A stretch of 51,599 bases of DNA from Vasconcelosia minhoensis LEGE 07310 (GTDB taxonomy: Bacteria > Cyanobacteriota > Cyanobacteriia > Phormidesmidales > Phormidesmidaceae): positions 1-51,599 of the forward strand of contig NZ_JADEXG010000036.1 of NCBI RefSeq assembly GCF_015207255.1, given 5' to 3'. Below, in pieces: positions 25,310 through 35,267 of the stretch (positions are counted from its first letter, which is position 1; the number at the start of each line of letters is the position of its first letter). Under the pieces are notes generated by a model. That model was not told the DNA's origin. It searched no databases and worked only from the letters and a program-made list of their open reading frames with translations. Made by a program: the position numbers and the translations under genes.

Positions 25310-27100
25310 CTAGCGCTTTGCTAGCTTTTTGTTCATCTTGCGTAGCCGAATTGACTCTGGCGTCACTTCGACCATTTCATCAGCGCTGATGTACTCCAGG
25401 GCACGTTCTAGCCCCATCTCCATGGGTGACTGGAGCTGCACTAGCTCATCGCCGGAAGCGGCGCGGTGGTTGGTGAGCTGCTTGGCCTTGCAGATGTTTA
25501 GCTCCAGGTCCTGGGGGCGGTTGTTCTCTCCGACAATCATGCCCTTGTAAACGCGGGTACCCGGTTCGATGAAGAAGACGCCGCGGTCTTCGGCATTCTT
25601 CAGGGCGTAGAAAGTGGCGACGCCTTCTTCAAAGGCAATCAGGACGCCGTTGCGACGGGTTTCAATTTCGCCAGACAGCGGGCGATATTCTAGAAAGCTG
25701 TGGTTCATGATGCCCTCGCCCCGGGTGATGCGCATGAAGTCGCCCCGGAAGCCGATTAGTCCCCGAGCCGGGACGACGAATTCCAGCTGGGCGCGGCCTG
25801 TCCCGGCCATCATCATGTCCTGCATTTCGCCGCGCCGCTGGCCCAGGCGCTCCATACAGCCGCCGACGGCCTCTTCGGGGACATCAAGGATTAGCTGCTC
25901 GTAGGGTTCACAGGGCTGGCCGCTGACCTCACGGTAGATCACCTGAGGCTGTGAGACCTGAAACTCATAACCTTCTCGCCGCATGGTTTCGATCAAAATG
26001 CCCAGGTGTAATTCGCCCCGGCCTGAGACGGCAAAGCGGTCGGGCGAGTCGGTTTCTTCTACCCGCAGGGCGACGTTGGTTTCGAGTTCGCGCATGAGGC
26101 GATCGCGCAGCTGCCGCGAGGTGACATAGCTGCCCTCCTGCCCGGCAAAGGGCGAGTCATTCACCGCAAAGGTCATCTGGAGGGTCGGCTCATCTACCTT
26201 AATTAGCGGCAGCGCCTGCGGGTCGTCGGGGGAGGTAATCGTCTCACCAATATTGGCATCGGCAAACCCGGCGACGGCGACGATGTTGCCCGCCGCGGCA
26301 GCTTCCACATCCACCCGGCTGAGCCCTTCAAAGCCCATCAGCTTGGTAATCCGATTCTTGATAATTTTGCCGTCTTCGCGTACCAGGGCCGCCTGCTCAC
26401 CCATGCGGATAGTGCCGTTATGCACCTTGCCAATGACAATCCGACCGAGATAGTCAGAATAGTCTAGCGTCGTCACCTGGAGCTGTAACGGCTTCTCGGG
26501 GTCGCCGACGGGGGGCGAAACATGGTGCAGGATGGCCTCAAACAGCGGCTGCATGTCCTTATCTTCGTCTTCTAGCGCTTCCTTCGCAAAGCCCGCCAGC
26601 CCTGAAGCGAACAGGTAGGGAAAGTCGCACTGGTCATCGTCAGTGCCCAGCTCAATAAACAGGTCCAGCACCTTATCGACGGCCACATTGGGGTCGGCCC
26701 GGGGACGATCGATCTTATTCACCACGACGATCGGGCGCAGCCCTTTTTCCAGCGCTTTTTTCAGCACGAACCGGGTCTGTGGCATCGGCCCTTCGTTGGC
26801 GTCTACGATCAGCAGGCAGCCGTCCACCATCCCCAGCACCCGCTCGACTTCGCCGCCAAAGTCGGCGTGACCCGGCGTATCGACAATGTTAATCAGCGTA
26901 TCTTTGTAGTGAACCGCCGTATTTTTAGACAGAATCGTGATACCCCGCTCCCGCTCCAGGTCGTTGGAATCTAGGACGCAGGTCGGCACTGCTTCGCCTT
27001 CGCGAAAAATCCCCGACTGCTCCAGCAGCGAATCGACTAGGGTGGTCTTGCCGTGGTCCACGTGGGCAATGATAGCGACGTTACGAATAGGGAGACTCAT
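25310..27100 (-). CDS. typA: Ribosome-associated translational GTPase TypA/BipA
   Basis: A 596-aa translation-factor GTPase that binds the ribosome and assists large-subunit assembly and growth under stress or cold. The G motifs are complete: [15 protein letters not shown] (G1, about residues 11-25), the switch ERERGITI (G2), DTPGHADFG (G3) and NKIDRP (G4). EF-G-like domains III and V and the TypA-specific C-terminal domain ([20 protein letters not shown] and [15 protein letters not shown]) follow. Length is typical. It is monocistronic, starting at ATG 27100. Confidence 0.97.
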   Translation of the reverse strand: MSLPIRNVAIIAHVDHGKTTLVDSLLEQSGIFREGEAVPTCVLDSNDLERERGITILSKNTAVHYKDTLINIVDTPGHADFGGEVERVLGMVDGCLLIVDANEGPMPQTRFVLKKALEKGLRPIVVVNKIDRPRADPNVAVDKVLDLFIELGTDDDQCDFPYLFASGLAGFAKEALEDEDKDMQPLFEAILHHVSPPVGDPEKPLQLQVTTLDYSDYLGRIVIGKVHNGTIRMGEQAALVREDGKIIKNRITKLMGFEGLSRVDVEAAAAGNIVAVAGFADANIGETITSPDDPQALPLIKVDEPTLQMTFAVNDSPFAGQEGSYVTSRQLRDRLMRELETNVALRVEETDSPDRFAVSGRGELHLGILIETMRREGYEFQVSQPQVIYREVSGQPCEPYEQLILDVPEEAVGGCMERLGQRRGEMQDMMMAGTGRAQLEFVVPARGLIGFRGDFMRITRGEGIMNHSFLEYRPLSGEIETRRNGVLIAFEEGVATFYALKNAEDRGVFFIEPGTRVYKGMIVGENNRPQDLELNICKAKQLTNHRAASGDELVQLQSPMEMGLERALEYISADEMVEVTPESIRLRKMNKKLAKR

Positions 27101-27198
27101 GGGATTTCCGCGGGATTTAATCGGATTCTGTAAAAAACCTTAATAATTCTAGCTTAGCGGCTTTTACCCCGGGTGAACGTCCCCAGCCTATTTTCAAA

Positions 27199-28065
27199 TT
27201 ACGGCCTATTGTCAATAGCAGCGCTTTCCGCGACTGCCGGGCTGATGGAGCCGCCGCCGTTGCGATCGCGCTCCCCCTCCAGATCCTCTACCTCAACCGG
27301 CAGCTCGACGCCACAGCGCCGACAGTAGCGGGCATCCATCTCATGCCCAACCAGGCCGCAGCTTTCGCACTGAGTCCGTGAGGACTGCACCTTGGTCCAG
27401 TGCTTGATGAAATTGCCAATCTGGGTGGGAATCAGGGCAATTCCCGTCAGGATCATCATAATCGTGAGCCAGCGGCCCGTTTCCGAAATCGGCGTAATGT
27501 CGCCGAAGCCCACCGTTGTCATGGTGACCACGGCAAAGTAGACGGCGTCTAAAAAGGTGGCAAAGTTTTCAGCGTTATCCGTATGCTCAGCCTGATAGAT
27601 TGCCCCCGAGTAGATAAAGATAATGGAGAAGAGGGTGAATAGAATCCGGGCGAAAATCAGGCCGTCATAGCCGCTAATTCGGCTGAACCAGGTTTTATCT
27701 TCTAGAAACCGAGCCAGGCGCAAAATTCGCAGCCAGCGCAGCAGCCGCAGATAGCGCACGTCCAAAAAGCCTAGGAAAAACGGCAGGATGGCGCAGAAGT
27801 CGATCAGCGCGTACAGGCTGAAGAAGTAGCGCAGTCGGTTTTTTGCCGCCCAGAGCCGAATGAAATATTCAACCGTAAACAGGGTGAGAATCGCCCAGTC
27901 GGCCAGCTCCAGGCCAAGTCGCAGGTTGCTGGGGATGGGGTAGGTTTCAGCGACAAAGAAGACCGCAGAGAGCAGGATCAGGACCGCGATTGCGATATTC
28001 ACCCCCAGCCCAACCCGCGAATGCCCTTCGTTTAAATAACGCCGTACCTGCTCTCTTGAGATCAT
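27199..28065 (-). CDS. Voltage-gated-type potassium channel with C-terminal zinc ribbon
   Basis: About 288 aa. There are six hydrophobic segments, an S4-like helix with regularly spaced arginines (RYLRLLRWLRILRLARFL, about residues 104-121), and the K+ filter TMTTVGFGD between S5 and S6. After S6 comes a soluble tail with CESCGLVGHEMDARYCRRCG, a four-cysteine zinc-ribbon motif, then an acidic end. Channels of this KvAP/Kch type set membrane potential; the zinc ribbon may assemble or regulate the tetramer (inference). ATG 28065 is preferred over a TTG three codons earlier. It is divergent from the riboswitch-cbiX unit. Confidence 0.85.
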   Translation of the reverse strand: MISREQVRRYLNEGHSRVGLGVNIAIAVLILLSAVFFVAETYPIPSNLRLGLELADWAILTLFTVEYFIRLWAAKNRLRYFFSLYALIDFCAILPFFLGFLDVRYLRLLRWLRILRLARFLEDKTWFSRISGYDGLIFARILFTLFSIIFIYSGAIYQAEHTDNAENFATFLDAVYFAVVTMTTVGFGDITPISETGRWLTIMMILTGIALIPTQIGNFIKHWTKVQSSRTQCESCGLVGHEMDARYCRRCGVELPVEVEDLEGERDRNGGGSISPAVAESAAIDNRP

Positions 28066-28135
28066 TCGCGCCAAATTGAGATGAAATGCCTGCCCCCCGC
28101 ATTTTATCGCCTACGGCCGTAAGCTAAAATTACCA

Positions 28136-28240
28136 GGCAATTGTGAACGATAGTCAGCCAGGGAAAGTCCGGTGCAATTCCGGCACTGTGCCGCAGCTGT
28201 AAAGTCAGAATGCCAGCGGGCTATCTTTTCACTCTATTTC
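28136..28240 (+). ncRNA. Cobalamin (B12) riboswitch
   Basis: The leader of the cbiX gene contains the conserved AdoCbl-riboswitch core: AGGGAA at about 28170, CCGGTGCAATTCCGGC forming a hairpin, CTGTGCCGCAGCTGTA and AAGTCAGAATGCC. GATAG (28149-28153) can pair with CTATC (28221-28225) to close the outer helix. Cobalamin binding normally lowers expression of the downstream gene, here a cobaltochelatase for B12 synthesis. The boundaries are approximate. Confidence 0.9.
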
Positions 28241-28267
28241 CCGCGTCGCACGGGAACGGAGTTAACC

Positions 28268-29317
28268 ATGCCTGCTTTCGCTATTGATCCATTAGACACA
28301 ATCCAGCCAGATGCCCTTGAACCTAGCACCTCTGAATTGACAGGTTTCGACTGGCCACCGCTGCCGCTGCCGCGACCGCTGCTGATGGTGGGCCACGGCA
28401 GCCGGGACGCCCAGGGCCGCCAGAGCCTGCTCGACTTTGCCGCTGCCTACCAGCAGTTAGACGCCTCCAGGCCAGTGGTTCCCTGCTTTCTGGAGCTGAC
28501 TTCGCCTAGCATTCAGGACGGCGTCGATCTCTGCGTCGAGCAGGGCTACACCGACCTTTCGGTGCTGCCGATTCTGCTGTTTGCCGCCCGTCACAATAAA
28601 TTTGATGTGACCAATGAGCTCGACCGGGCGCGGCAGCGGCATCCCCAGGCCACTTTCCATTACGGTCGCCACTTTGGCATCACCCCAGCCATTCTCGACC
28701 TTTGGCGCACCCGACTAGCGCTGCTCGACCAGCCCCAGCACAATCCGCTCGCGATCGCGCGGAAGCACACCGCCCTGCTATTCGTCGGGCGTGGGGCCAG
28801 CGACCCCGATGCCAATGGCGATGTCTACAAGATGGCGCGCATTCTATGGGAGGGCAGCGGCTATCAGACGGTTGAGACCTGCTTTATCGGCATTACCCAT
28901 CCCCGCTTAGAGGAAGGCTTTCGGCGGGCCAGGCTTTACCATCCCAAGCGGATTATCGTGCTGCCCTACTTTATGTTTACTGGCGTACTGGTGAAAAAAA
29001 TTATGGCGATCGCGGCGGAGCAGCAGGATTTGTTTCCTGAGGTTGCGATCGCGACGCTGCCAGAAATGGGGCTGCACCCGCAGCTGCTCCAGGTACTGCG
29101 CCAGCGCGAGCTCGAAACCCAGACCGGCGAAGTCAGGATGAACTGTGAAATGTGCAAATTCCGCCTCGCGGCTGTGTCCGGCGAGACAGGGCACGGGCAT
29201 GGGCATGGGCATGGGCACGGACATGGGCACGATCATAGTCATGGACACGATTCCACTATGGTCGATCCCTATGCTGAACCCGGCCAGTACCACCAGCGAA
29301 TTTGGCAAGTTCCCTAA
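28268..29317 (+). CDS. cbiX: Sirohydrochlorin cobaltochelatase CbiX with His-rich tail
   Basis: 349 aa. CbiX inserts Co2+ into sirohydrochlorin at the start of the anaerobic cobalamin pathway. The long form has two related halves: [19 protein letters not shown] with the catalytic His in the first, and [17 protein letters not shown] in the second, where the glycine-rich motif is [12 protein letters not shown] with two cysteines precedes an extended Gly-His repeat near residues 310-328, likely to bind or store cobalt or an Fe-S cluster. The start ATG 28268 has CGGAG six bases upstream and follows the cobalamin riboswitch, so expression should fall when B12 is plentiful. A strong terminator follows. 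A nickel or iron chelatase role is less likely given the riboswitch. Confidence 0.92.
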   Translation: MPAFAIDPLDTIQPDALEPSTSELTGFDWPPLPLPRPLLMVGHGSRDAQGRQSLLDFAAAYQQLDASRPVVPCFLELTSPSIQDGVDLCVEQGYTDLSVLPILLFAARHNKFDVTNELDRARQRHPQATFHYGRHFGITPAILDLWRTRLALLDQPQHNPLAIARKHTALLFVGRGASDPDANGDVYKMARILWEGSGYQTVETCFIGITHPRLEEGFRRARLYHPKRIIVLPYFMFTGVLVKKIMAIAAEQQDLFPEVAIATLPEMGLHPQLLQVLRQRELETQTGEVRMNCEMCKFRLAAVSGETGHGHGHGHGHGHGHDHSHGHDSTMVDPYAEPGQYHQRIWQVP

Positions 29318-29419
29318 GCAATGGGTGCGGTTCCATAGGTGCCTGAGCGGCAGACCGATAGTCGTTCTATATTGCGCCTAACCTATTCCGTAATAAGCCA
29401 ATTTAGCGTCTGTATCTTC

Positions 29420-29452
29420 AGTCCTTTTCCTGCCTAGGGAGAAGGACTTTTG
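29420..29452 (+). terminator. Rho-independent terminator after cbiX
   Basis: AGTCCTTTTCC (29420-29430) pairs with GGAGAAGGACT (29438-29448) in an 11-bp stem with one T-G pair and a seven-base loop, followed by TTTTG. This is the clearest intrinsic-type terminator in the window. Confidence 0.75.
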
Positions 29453-29499
29453 ATTTGCAAATTGCCTACGGCAGAGCAGCTCAATCGAACGCTTAGGTT

Positions 29500-29517
29500 T
29501 TGCACAATTTGCACAAT
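29500..29517 (+). repeat. Tandem 9-bp repeat TTGCACAAT x2
   Basis: Two perfect adjacent copies of TTGCACAAT lie far upstream of psaA, in otherwise non-repetitive A/T-rich sequence. It could be a regulator-binding site. Confidence 0.5.
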
Positions 29518-29799
29518 TCAAATACGATTGCTTCGATCGTGCTCAACACAGAGATTGAGAACTTTAAATAAAATTTGCCTGTATGTAAATAAAGCGATTA
29601 GATCAGTTTGTTTTTGGTTAAAGAATACGGCGTTGAATCGACTAAAGCTCGTATTTATGGTTTTCATGTTCAATTTTTCTGACGCTGCGAATTCCTTTCT
29701 CATAAGCTGTCTCAGGGGCTTTGTTTAACTTCCTTAACAGAAGCCTGAGTCAGCGCTTTGATGAAATATATATGCGGCCAGAGTTATTAACTTATTCAA

Positions 29800-29819
29800 C
29801 GGTAATTATTATTTTACCG
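29800..29819. promoter_or_regulatory. Inverted repeat CGGTAA-N8-TTACCG in the psaA promoter region
   Basis: Perfect six-base arms flank TTATTATT. It sits just upstream of TTATATAAAG, a possible -10 region at about 29824-29830. The layout suggests an operator or activator site, but no known consensus is matched with certainty. Confidence 0.4.
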
Positions 29820-30015
29820 CTACTTATATAAAGTTGATACCAACGGATCTAGTAGCTTTGAAGTGTTTGAAAGGCGTTGGCTTTGAAGCTGACTCTGCCG
29901 GAGATAGCGCACCTGTGGATCCTTTTCTCAGGAGAGATGCATTTCTGCCTCGGAGCCAGATTCGCCTGTTCTAAACGCTTTCTGCGCTTTGAGTTAAATG
30001 CCGTTCAATCGGACT

Positions 30016-30093
30016 AAGGAGGTGATAAATCAAGGGTTTTCAGCCATGAGTGAAGTCATTAAGGAGGGCTTTACTCTAAATCTTACGATCTGA
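30016..30093 (+). CDS. Possible psaA leader peptide (small upstream ORF)
   Basis: AAGGAGGTGAT at 30016-30026 is a full-length match to the anti-Shine-Dalgarno end of 16S rRNA. An in-frame series starting with the GTG at 30022, or the ATG at 30046, reads [15 protein letters not shown] and stops at 30093, 17 bases before the psaA ATG. The distance from the Shine-Dalgarno to the ATG (19 bases) is too long, and to the GTG too short, so translation is uncertain. psaA has its own AAGGAGA. It may be a regulatory leader or ribosome standby site. Confidence 0.3.
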   Translation, partial: KEVINQGFSAMSEVIKEGFTLNLTI

Positions 30094-30110
30094 AACATAA
30101 GGAGAGCCAG

Positions 30111-32402
30111 ATGACCATAAGTCCCCCGGAACCGGGGCAAAAAGCTAAAGTCGTGGTCGATACTGACCCGGTTGAAACCTCATTTGAGCGGTGGGGTAAG
30201 CCGGGCCATTTTGACCGGACCTTAGCGCGAGGCCCCAAGACCACAACCTGGATATGGAATCTTCATGCCGACGCCCATGATTTTGATTCCCATACCGGCG
30301 ATATCGAAGACGTTTCTCGCAAAATATTCAGCGCCCATTTTGGCCATTTAGCCGTGGTATTCATCTGGCTAAGCGGCATGTATTTTCACGGCGCTAAGTT
30401 TTCCAATTACGAAGCCTGGTTGACCAACCCCACCGGCATTAAGCCCAGCGCTCAGGTGGTTTGGCCCATCGTTGGGCAAAATATTCTGAATGGCGACGTC
30501 GGCGGCGGCTTCCACGGCATTCAGATTACCTCTGGGCTCTTTCAGCTGTGGCGAGCCAACGGCATTACGAACTCATTTCAGCTTTACTGCACTGCAATTG
30601 GCGGCCTGGTGATGGCAGCGCTAATGCTGTTTGCTGGGTGGTTTCACTACCACAAGCGAGCGCCCAAGCTGGAGTGGTTTCAGAATGTCGAGTCGATGAT
30701 GAATCACCACCTGGCCGGGCTGCTAGGACTGGGCTGTTTGGGCTATGCCGGACAGCAGATCCATGTTTCCCTGCCAATCAACGCCTGCTTAGATGCCATC
30801 GACGCGGGCAGTCCGCTGACGGTTGGCGGCAGGGTGATTGGTGCGGCTAAAGACATTCCGCTGCCCCACGAGTGGATTCTTAATCCTGGCCTGATGGCCG
30901 ATATCTATCCGGGGTTTGCCGAAGGGCTGAGGCCATTTTTCACGCTCAACTGGGCGGCCTATAGCGATTTTCTTACCTTTAAAGGCGGCCTTAACCCGGT
31001 GACGGGCGGGCTGTGGCTGAGCGATACGGCCCATCATCACCTAGCGCTAGCGGTGCTGTTTATCATCGCCGGACATTTCTACCGGACGAACTGGGGCATT
31101 GGCCACAGTTTCAGAGAAGTCCTAGAAGCGCACAAGGGACCGCTCACGGGCGAAGGCCACAAGGGCATGTACGAGGTCTTTACCACCTCCTGGCACGCTC
31201 ACCTGTCCTGGCATCTGGCCTGGCTGGGGTCGATTTCGATTCTGGTGGCCCATCACATGTATTCGATGCCGCCCTATCCCTATATCGCCACCGACTACCC
31301 GACCCAGCTCTCGCTGTTTACCCACCATATGTGGATTGGCGGCTTTCTAATCGTTGGGGCTGGGGCGCACGCCTCCATCTTTATGGTGCGCGACTATGTG
31401 CCGTCGGTGCATGTCAACAATCTGCTCGATCGGGTGCTGCGGCAGCGCGACGCGCTGATTTCGCACCTCAACTGGGTCTGTATTTTCCTCGGCTTCCATA
31501 GCTTTGGGCTGTACATCCACAACGATACGATGCAGGCGCTAGGCCGTCCCCAAGATATGTTCTCGGATACGGCCATTAAGCTTCAGCCAGTCTTTGCCCA
31601 GTGGATTCAGGGCATTCATGCGGCAGCGGCGGGAAATACGGCCCCGAACGCGATCGCGAGCGTTAGCCCAGTCTTCGGTGGCGACCTGGTTGCCGTCGGC
31701 GGCAAGGTGGCAATGGCGCCAATTCCGCTGGGAACGGCGGACTTCATGATTCACCATATTCATGCCTTCACGATTCACGTGACGGTGCTGATTTTGCTCA
31801 AGGGTGTGCTCTATGCGCGCAACTCGCGGCTGATTCCCGATAAGGCTGAGCTGGGCTTCCGCTTCCCCTGCGATGGGCCGGGGCGCGGCGGTACCTGCCA
31901 GGTCTCTGGCTGGGATCACGTTTTCCTAGGGCTGTTCTGGATGTATAACGCGCTGTCGATTGTCATTTTCCACTTCAGCTGGAAAATGCAGTCCGACGTG
32001 TGGGGAACGGTGACCGACGGCAACGTCAGTCACATTACTGGGGGCAACTTTGCCGCCGGTGCAATTACGATTAACGGCTGGCTGCGCGACTTCCTCTGGG
32101 CGCAGGCGACTCAGGTAATCAACTCCTACGGGTCGGCCCTGTCCGCCTACGGCCTGATTTTCCTGGGGGCTCACTTTGTCTGGGCGTTCAGCCTGATGTT
32201 CCTCTTCAGCGGTCGCGGCTACTGGCAGGAGCTGATTGAGTCCATCGTCTGGGCTCACAACAAGCTCAGGGTCGCCCCGGCGATTCAGCCCCGGGCGCTG
32301 AGCATTGTCCAGGGTCGAGCGGTCGGCGTCGCGCACTATCTGCTCGGCGGCATTGCCACCACCTGGGCTTTCTTCTTAGCCCGCATCATCGCGGTTAGCT
32401 AG
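30111..32402 (+). CDS. psaA: Photosystem I P700 apoprotein A1 (PsaA)
   Basis: A 763-aa thylakoid protein with 11 transmembrane helices. With PsaB it binds P700, most antenna chlorophylls, phylloquinone and half of the FX cluster. Diagnostic segments include [20 protein letters not shown] near the N-terminus, the FX-binding loop [20 protein letters not shown] (two Cys ligands here) and the C-terminus [19 protein letters not shown]. The start ATG at 30111 has AAGGAGA at a good distance. The PsaB gene begins 29 bases after the stop, the universal psaAB operon order. Differences from the Synechocystis pattern, such as SWHLAWLG and AHHMYSMPP, are seen but still fit a normal PsaA. Confidence 0.98.
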   Translation: MTISPPEPGQKAKVVVDTDPVETSFERWGKPGHFDRTLARGPKTTTWIWNLHADAHDFDSHTGDIEDVSRKIFSAHFGHLAVVFIWLSGMYFHGAKFSNYEAWLTNPTGIKPSAQVVWPIVGQNILNGDVGGGFHGIQITSGLFQLWRANGITNSFQLYCTAIGGLVMAALMLFAGWFHYHKRAPKLEWFQNVESMMNHHLAGLLGLGCLGYAGQQIHVSLPINACLDAIDAGSPLTVGGRVIGAAKDIPLPHEWILNPGLMADIYPGFAEGLRPFFTLNWAAYSDFLTFKGGLNPVTGGLWLSDTAHHHLALAVLFIIAGHFYRTNWGIGHSFREVLEAHKGPLTGEGHKGMYEVFTTSWHAHLSWHLAWLGSISILVAHHMYSMPPYPYIATDYPTQLSLFTHHMWIGGFLIVGAGAHASIFMVRDYVPSVHVNNLLDRVLRQRDALISHLNWVCIFLGFHSFGLYIHNDTMQALGRPQDMFSDTAIKLQPVFAQWIQGIHAAAAGNTAPNAIASVSPVFGGDLVAVGGKVAMAPIPLGTADFMIHHIHAFTIHVTVLILLKGVLYARNSRLIPDKAELGFRFPCDGPGRGGTCQVSGWDHVFLGLFWMYNALSIVIFHFSWKMQSDVWGTVTDGNVSHITGGNFAAGAITINGWLRDFLWAQATQVINSYGSALSAYGLIFLGAHFVWAFSLMFLFSGRGYWQELIESIVWAHNKLRVAPAIQPRALSIVQGRAVGVAHYLLGGIATTWAFFLARIIAVS

Positions 32403-32431
32403 TACTTAACTGGAAAAATACCTTTAGATCT

Positions 32432-34660
32432 ATGGCCACTAAATTCCCAAAATTTAGCCAGGATCTGGCCCAAGATCCCACCACTAGGAGACTCTGGTAC
32501 GGGATTGCCACGGCCCACGATTTTGAAAGCCACGACGGCATGACGGAGGAGAATCTTTATCAAAAGATCTTTGCTTCTCACTTCGGCCATCTGGCAATCA
32601 TCTTCCTCTGGACCTCTGGCAACCTGTTCCACGTCGCCTGGCAAGGGAACTTTGAAAGCTGGATTCAAGATCCGCTAAATATTCGTCCCATCGCCCATGC
32701 GATTTGGGACCCCCACTTTGGTCAGCCTGCGGTAGATGCCTTTACCCAAGCTGGCGCGTCCAACCCGGTGAATATCACTTACTCCGGGATCTATCACTGG
32801 TGGTACACCATCGGCATGCGGACCAATAACGATCTGTATACCGGTGCGGTGTTCCTACTGCTGCTGTCGGCGGTATTCCTGTTCGCCGGCTGGCTGCACC
32901 TGCAGCCCAAGTTTCGTCCCGGGCTGGCCTGGTTCAAAAATGCCGAATCGCGGATGAACCACCACCTGGCGGGTCTGTTCGGCGTCAGCTCGCTGGCCTG
33001 GACGGGACACCTGGTGCACGTGGCGATTCCCGAGTCTCGCGGCCAGCATGTCGGCTGGGGCAACCTGCTCTCGACGCCGCCGCATCCGGCGGGCCTAGTG
33101 CCGTTCTTTACCGGGCGGTGGTCAGTCTATGCCGAAAATCCCGATACGGCGAACCATATCTTTGGCACCTCCGAAGGCGCGGGCAGTGCGATTCTCACCT
33201 TCCTGGGGGGCTTCCATCCGCAGACCGAGTCGCTGTGGCTGACGGATATGGCCCATCACCACCTGGCGATCGCGGTGATCTTCATCATCGCTGGCCACAT
33301 GTACCGCACCAACTTCGGTATCGGCCACAGCATGAAGGAGATCCTCGAAACCCACCGACCACCAGAGGGAACCCCCTTTGGCGGGGCGCTTGGGGCGGGG
33401 CACAAGGGTATTTACGATACCTACAACAACTCCCTGCACTTCCAGCTGGGCTGGCACCTGGCCTGCCTAGGGGTGATTACCTCGCTGGTGGCGCAGCACA
33501 TGTACTCGATGCCGCCCTACGCCTTCATCGCCAGGGACTACACCACCCAGGCGGCGCTCTATACCCACCACCAGTACATCGCTGGCTTCATTATGGTGGG
33601 GGCCTTTGCCCACGGGGCGATCTTCCTGATTCGTGACTATGACCCGGTGGCGAATGAGAACAACGTGCTGGCCCGGGTGCTCGACCATAAGGAAGCGATT
33701 ATCTCTCATCTGAGCTGGGTGTCGCTGTTCCTGGGCTTCCATACCCTGGGGCTCTATGTCCACAACGATGTGGTCGTGGCCTTTGGCACACCGGAGAAGC
33801 AAATCCTGGTTGAGCCGGTGTTTGCCCAATGGATTCAGGCGGCCCACGGCAAAGTGCTCTATGGCATGGATACGCTGCTGTCCAACCCGGACAGCATTGC
33901 CACCACGGCCTGGCCGAACCACGGCAATGTCTGGCTGGGCGGCTGGCTAGAGGGAATCAACAGCAGTACCAATTCGCTATTCCTGACGATTGGGCCGGGC
34001 GACTTCCTGGTGCATCACGCGATCGCGCTGGGGCTGCACACCACCACCCTGATTCTGGTCAAGGGGGCGCTCGACGCGCGCGGCTCAAAGCTGATGCCGG
34101 ATAAAAAAGACTTCGGCTACAGCTTCCCCTGCGACGGTCCGGGTCGCGGTGGCACCTGCGACATCTCCGGCTGGGATGCCTTCTACCTGGCGATGTTCTG
34201 GATGCTCAACACCATCGGCTGGGTCACCTTCTACTGGCACTGGAAGCACCTGGCGATCTGGTCGGGCAACGTGGCCCAGTTCAACGAAAGCTCAAACTAC
34301 CTGATGGGCTGGCTGCGGGACTACCTCTGGCTCAACTCGGCTCAGCTGATTAATGGCTACAACCCCTACGGCATGAACAACCTAGCGGTCTGGGCCTGGA
34401 TGTTCCTATTCGGGCATCTGGTCTGGGCGACGGGCTTCATGTTCCTGATTTCGTGGCGGGGCTACTGGCAGGAGCTGATTGAGACGCTGGTGTGGGCGCA
34501 TGAGCGGACGCCGTTGGCGAACCTGGTGCGCTGGAAGGACAAGCCGGTGGCGATGTCCATCGTTCAAGGCCGGCTGATTGGTCTGGCGCACTTCACGGTG
34601 GGCTATATCCTGACCTACGCGGCCTTCCTGATTGCCTCAACCGCCAGTCGATTTGGCTAG
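32432..34660 (+). CDS. psaB: Photosystem I P700 apoprotein A2 (PsaB)
   Basis: A 742-aa partner of PsaA with the same 11-helix fold, completing the P700 and FX sites. The start [20 protein letters not shown] is the standard PsaB N-terminus, and the FX loop is [40 protein letters not shown] and [20 protein letters not shown] are also typical. The loop at about residues 308-325 is the longer type, [19 protein letters not shown]. It is co-transcribed with psaA and followed by two tandem hairpins. Expression is probably controlled by light from the psaA upstream region. Confidence 0.98.
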   Translation: MATKFPKFSQDLAQDPTTRRLWYGIATAHDFESHDGMTEENLYQKIFASHFGHLAIIFLWTSGNLFHVAWQGNFESWIQDPLNIRPIAHAIWDPHFGQPAVDAFTQAGASNPVNITYSGIYHWWYTIGMRTNNDLYTGAVFLLLLSAVFLFAGWLHLQPKFRPGLAWFKNAESRMNHHLAGLFGVSSLAWTGHLVHVAIPESRGQHVGWGNLLSTPPHPAGLVPFFTGRWSVYAENPDTANHIFGTSEGAGSAILTFLGGFHPQTESLWLTDMAHHHLAIAVIFIIAGHMYRTNFGIGHSMKEILETHRPPEGTPFGGALGAGHKGIYDTYNNSLHFQLGWHLACLGVITSLVAQHMYSMPPYAFIARDYTTQAALYTHHQYIAGFIMVGAFAHGAIFLIRDYDPVANENNVLARVLDHKEAIISHLSWVSLFLGFHTLGLYVHNDVVVAFGTPEKQILVEPVFAQWIQAAHGKVLYGMDTLLSNPDSIATTAWPNHGNVWLGGWLEGINSSTNSLFLTIGPGDFLVHHAIALGLHTTTLILVKGALDARGSKLMPDKKDFGYSFPCDGPGRGGTCDISGWDAFYLAMFWMLNTIGWVTFYWHWKHLAIWSGNVAQFNESSNYLMGWLRDYLWLNSAQLINGYNPYGMNNLAVWAWMFLFGHLVWATGFMFLISWRGYWQELIETLVWAHERTPLANLVRWKDKPVAMSIVQGRLIGLAHFTVGYILTYAAFLIASTASRFG

Positions 34661-34682
34661 CGGCTAGGCTAAGTCAATAGGT

Positions 34683-34719
34683 TTGAGACGGTCTGAGACT
34701 CTCCTCTCCTCCGTCTCAA
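34683..34719 (+). terminator. First hairpin downstream of psaB
   Basis: TTGAGACGG (34683-34691) pairs perfectly with CCGTCTCAA (34711-34719) around a 19-base pyrimidine-rich loop. It may stabilise the psaAB mRNA 3' end or contribute to termination. Confidence 0.55.
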
Positions 34720-34721
34720 TT

Positions 34722-34762
34722 GGGTCCCGACCATCTGGGGTAGTTTGGTCGGGACCCTTCTC
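34722..34762 (+). terminator. Second, strong hairpin downstream of psaB
   Basis: GGGTCCCGACCA (34722-34733) and TGGTCGGGACCC (34746-34757) form a perfect 12-bp stem with a 12-base loop, followed by TTCTC. This is the probable psaAB terminator, although the T-run is weak. Confidence 0.7.
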
Positions 34763-34857
34763 ATGAGAGCATGTGGGGCGCTGCGAATCAAGCGCCAGAA
34801 CCCGACAGGACGGTGAAGTCCTATACTGAGCGGGTGTGAGCTATTGGAGTTCCTCCG

Positions 34858-35100
34858 ATGTCCGAGCCTCAGTTTGCGGTTGGCGATCGCGTCCGCGTGG
34901 CAGCGGCCCCGCCCTACCTGAAAACAGCTGAACCCATGCCGATGCTGCGTCCGCCGGATCTGATTGCCCTGGGTGAGGAAGGCGTAGTTGTCGAACGCAA
35001 GCCGGGGGGCTATCTCGGCGTTCGATTTGAGCGCGGGGCCTTTCTGATTGACGGCCAGTACTTAGAACGGGTCGAGGCGCAGAGTCCTAGCGAAACCTAA
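34858..35100 (+). CDS. sipA: Regulatory protein SipA (DUF3148, NblS-interacting)
   Basis: An 80-aa SH3-like protein. FAVGDRVRVAAAPPYLKTAE, PMPMLRPPDLIALGEEGVVV and GGYLGVRFERGAFLIDGQYL match the cyanobacterial SipA/DUF3148 family. SipA binds the histidine kinase NblS (Hik33) and stimulates its signalling through RpaB in high light and stress. It lies directly after the psaAB hairpins on the same strand; RpaB controls photosystem I genes, so the location fits. It starts at the ATG at 34858, preceded by GGAG at about eight bases. It has its own promoter region of about 95 bases. Confidence 0.82.
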   Translation: MSEPQFAVGDRVRVAAAPPYLKTAEPMPMLRPPDLIALGEEGVVVERKPGGYLGVRFERGAFLIDGQYLERVEAQSPSET

Positions 35101-35195
35101 GATTTTTTGCTCTATCTGGCTGAACGGCTGGCCTAATGTGCTAAGTTAAAAAACCGTGCGGCAAATGCTGGATCGTTTGCTGGACTGCTCAAAAT

Positions 35196-35267
35196 GGGTC
35201 GCTAGCTCAGTGGTAGAGCATTCGGCTTTTAACCGACTGGTCCTGGGTTCGAATCCCAGGCGACCCA
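35196..35267 (+). tRNA. tRNA-Lys (TTT)
   Basis: A 72-base cloverleaf without encoded CCA. GGGTCGC pairs with GCGACCC; the D-arm AGCTCAGTGGTAGAGC, anticodon loop CTTTTAA (anticodon TTT) and T-arm GGTTCGAATCC are all standard. It is 176 bases upstream of the aldolase gene. Confidence 0.97.

Larger units (their letters stand above)
29453..30110. other. Long psaA upstream region
   Basis: About 660 bp of A/T-rich DNA between the cbiX terminator and psaA. It should hold the psaAB promoters and leader. Structured elements are a tandem 9-mer TTGCACAAT (29500-29517), a CGGTAA/TTACCG inverted repeat (29800-29819) just upstream of a TATATA-like -10, and a strong Shine-Dalgarno with a small ORF near 30016-30093. 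No larger gene is convincing. Confidence 0.6.

Noticed and set aside
29190-29260. GGGCAT/GGGCAC tandem array considered as a CRISPR or minisatellite
   Set aside because: Units are six bases without spacers and are in frame inside cbiX, encoding the Gly-His tail.
29450-29728. 92-aa plus-strand ORF (and a 61-aa minus-strand ORF) upstream of psaA
   Set aside because: A/T-rich, no family features, no Shine-Dalgarno; more likely untranslated promoter DNA.
30111-34660. psaA-psaB as a far-red (FaRLiP) paralogue pair
   Set aside because: None of the other FaRLiP genes (rfpABC, chlF, psbA/apc paralogues) are nearby and the sequences look like the standard operon; sipA next door is not a FaRLiP gene.
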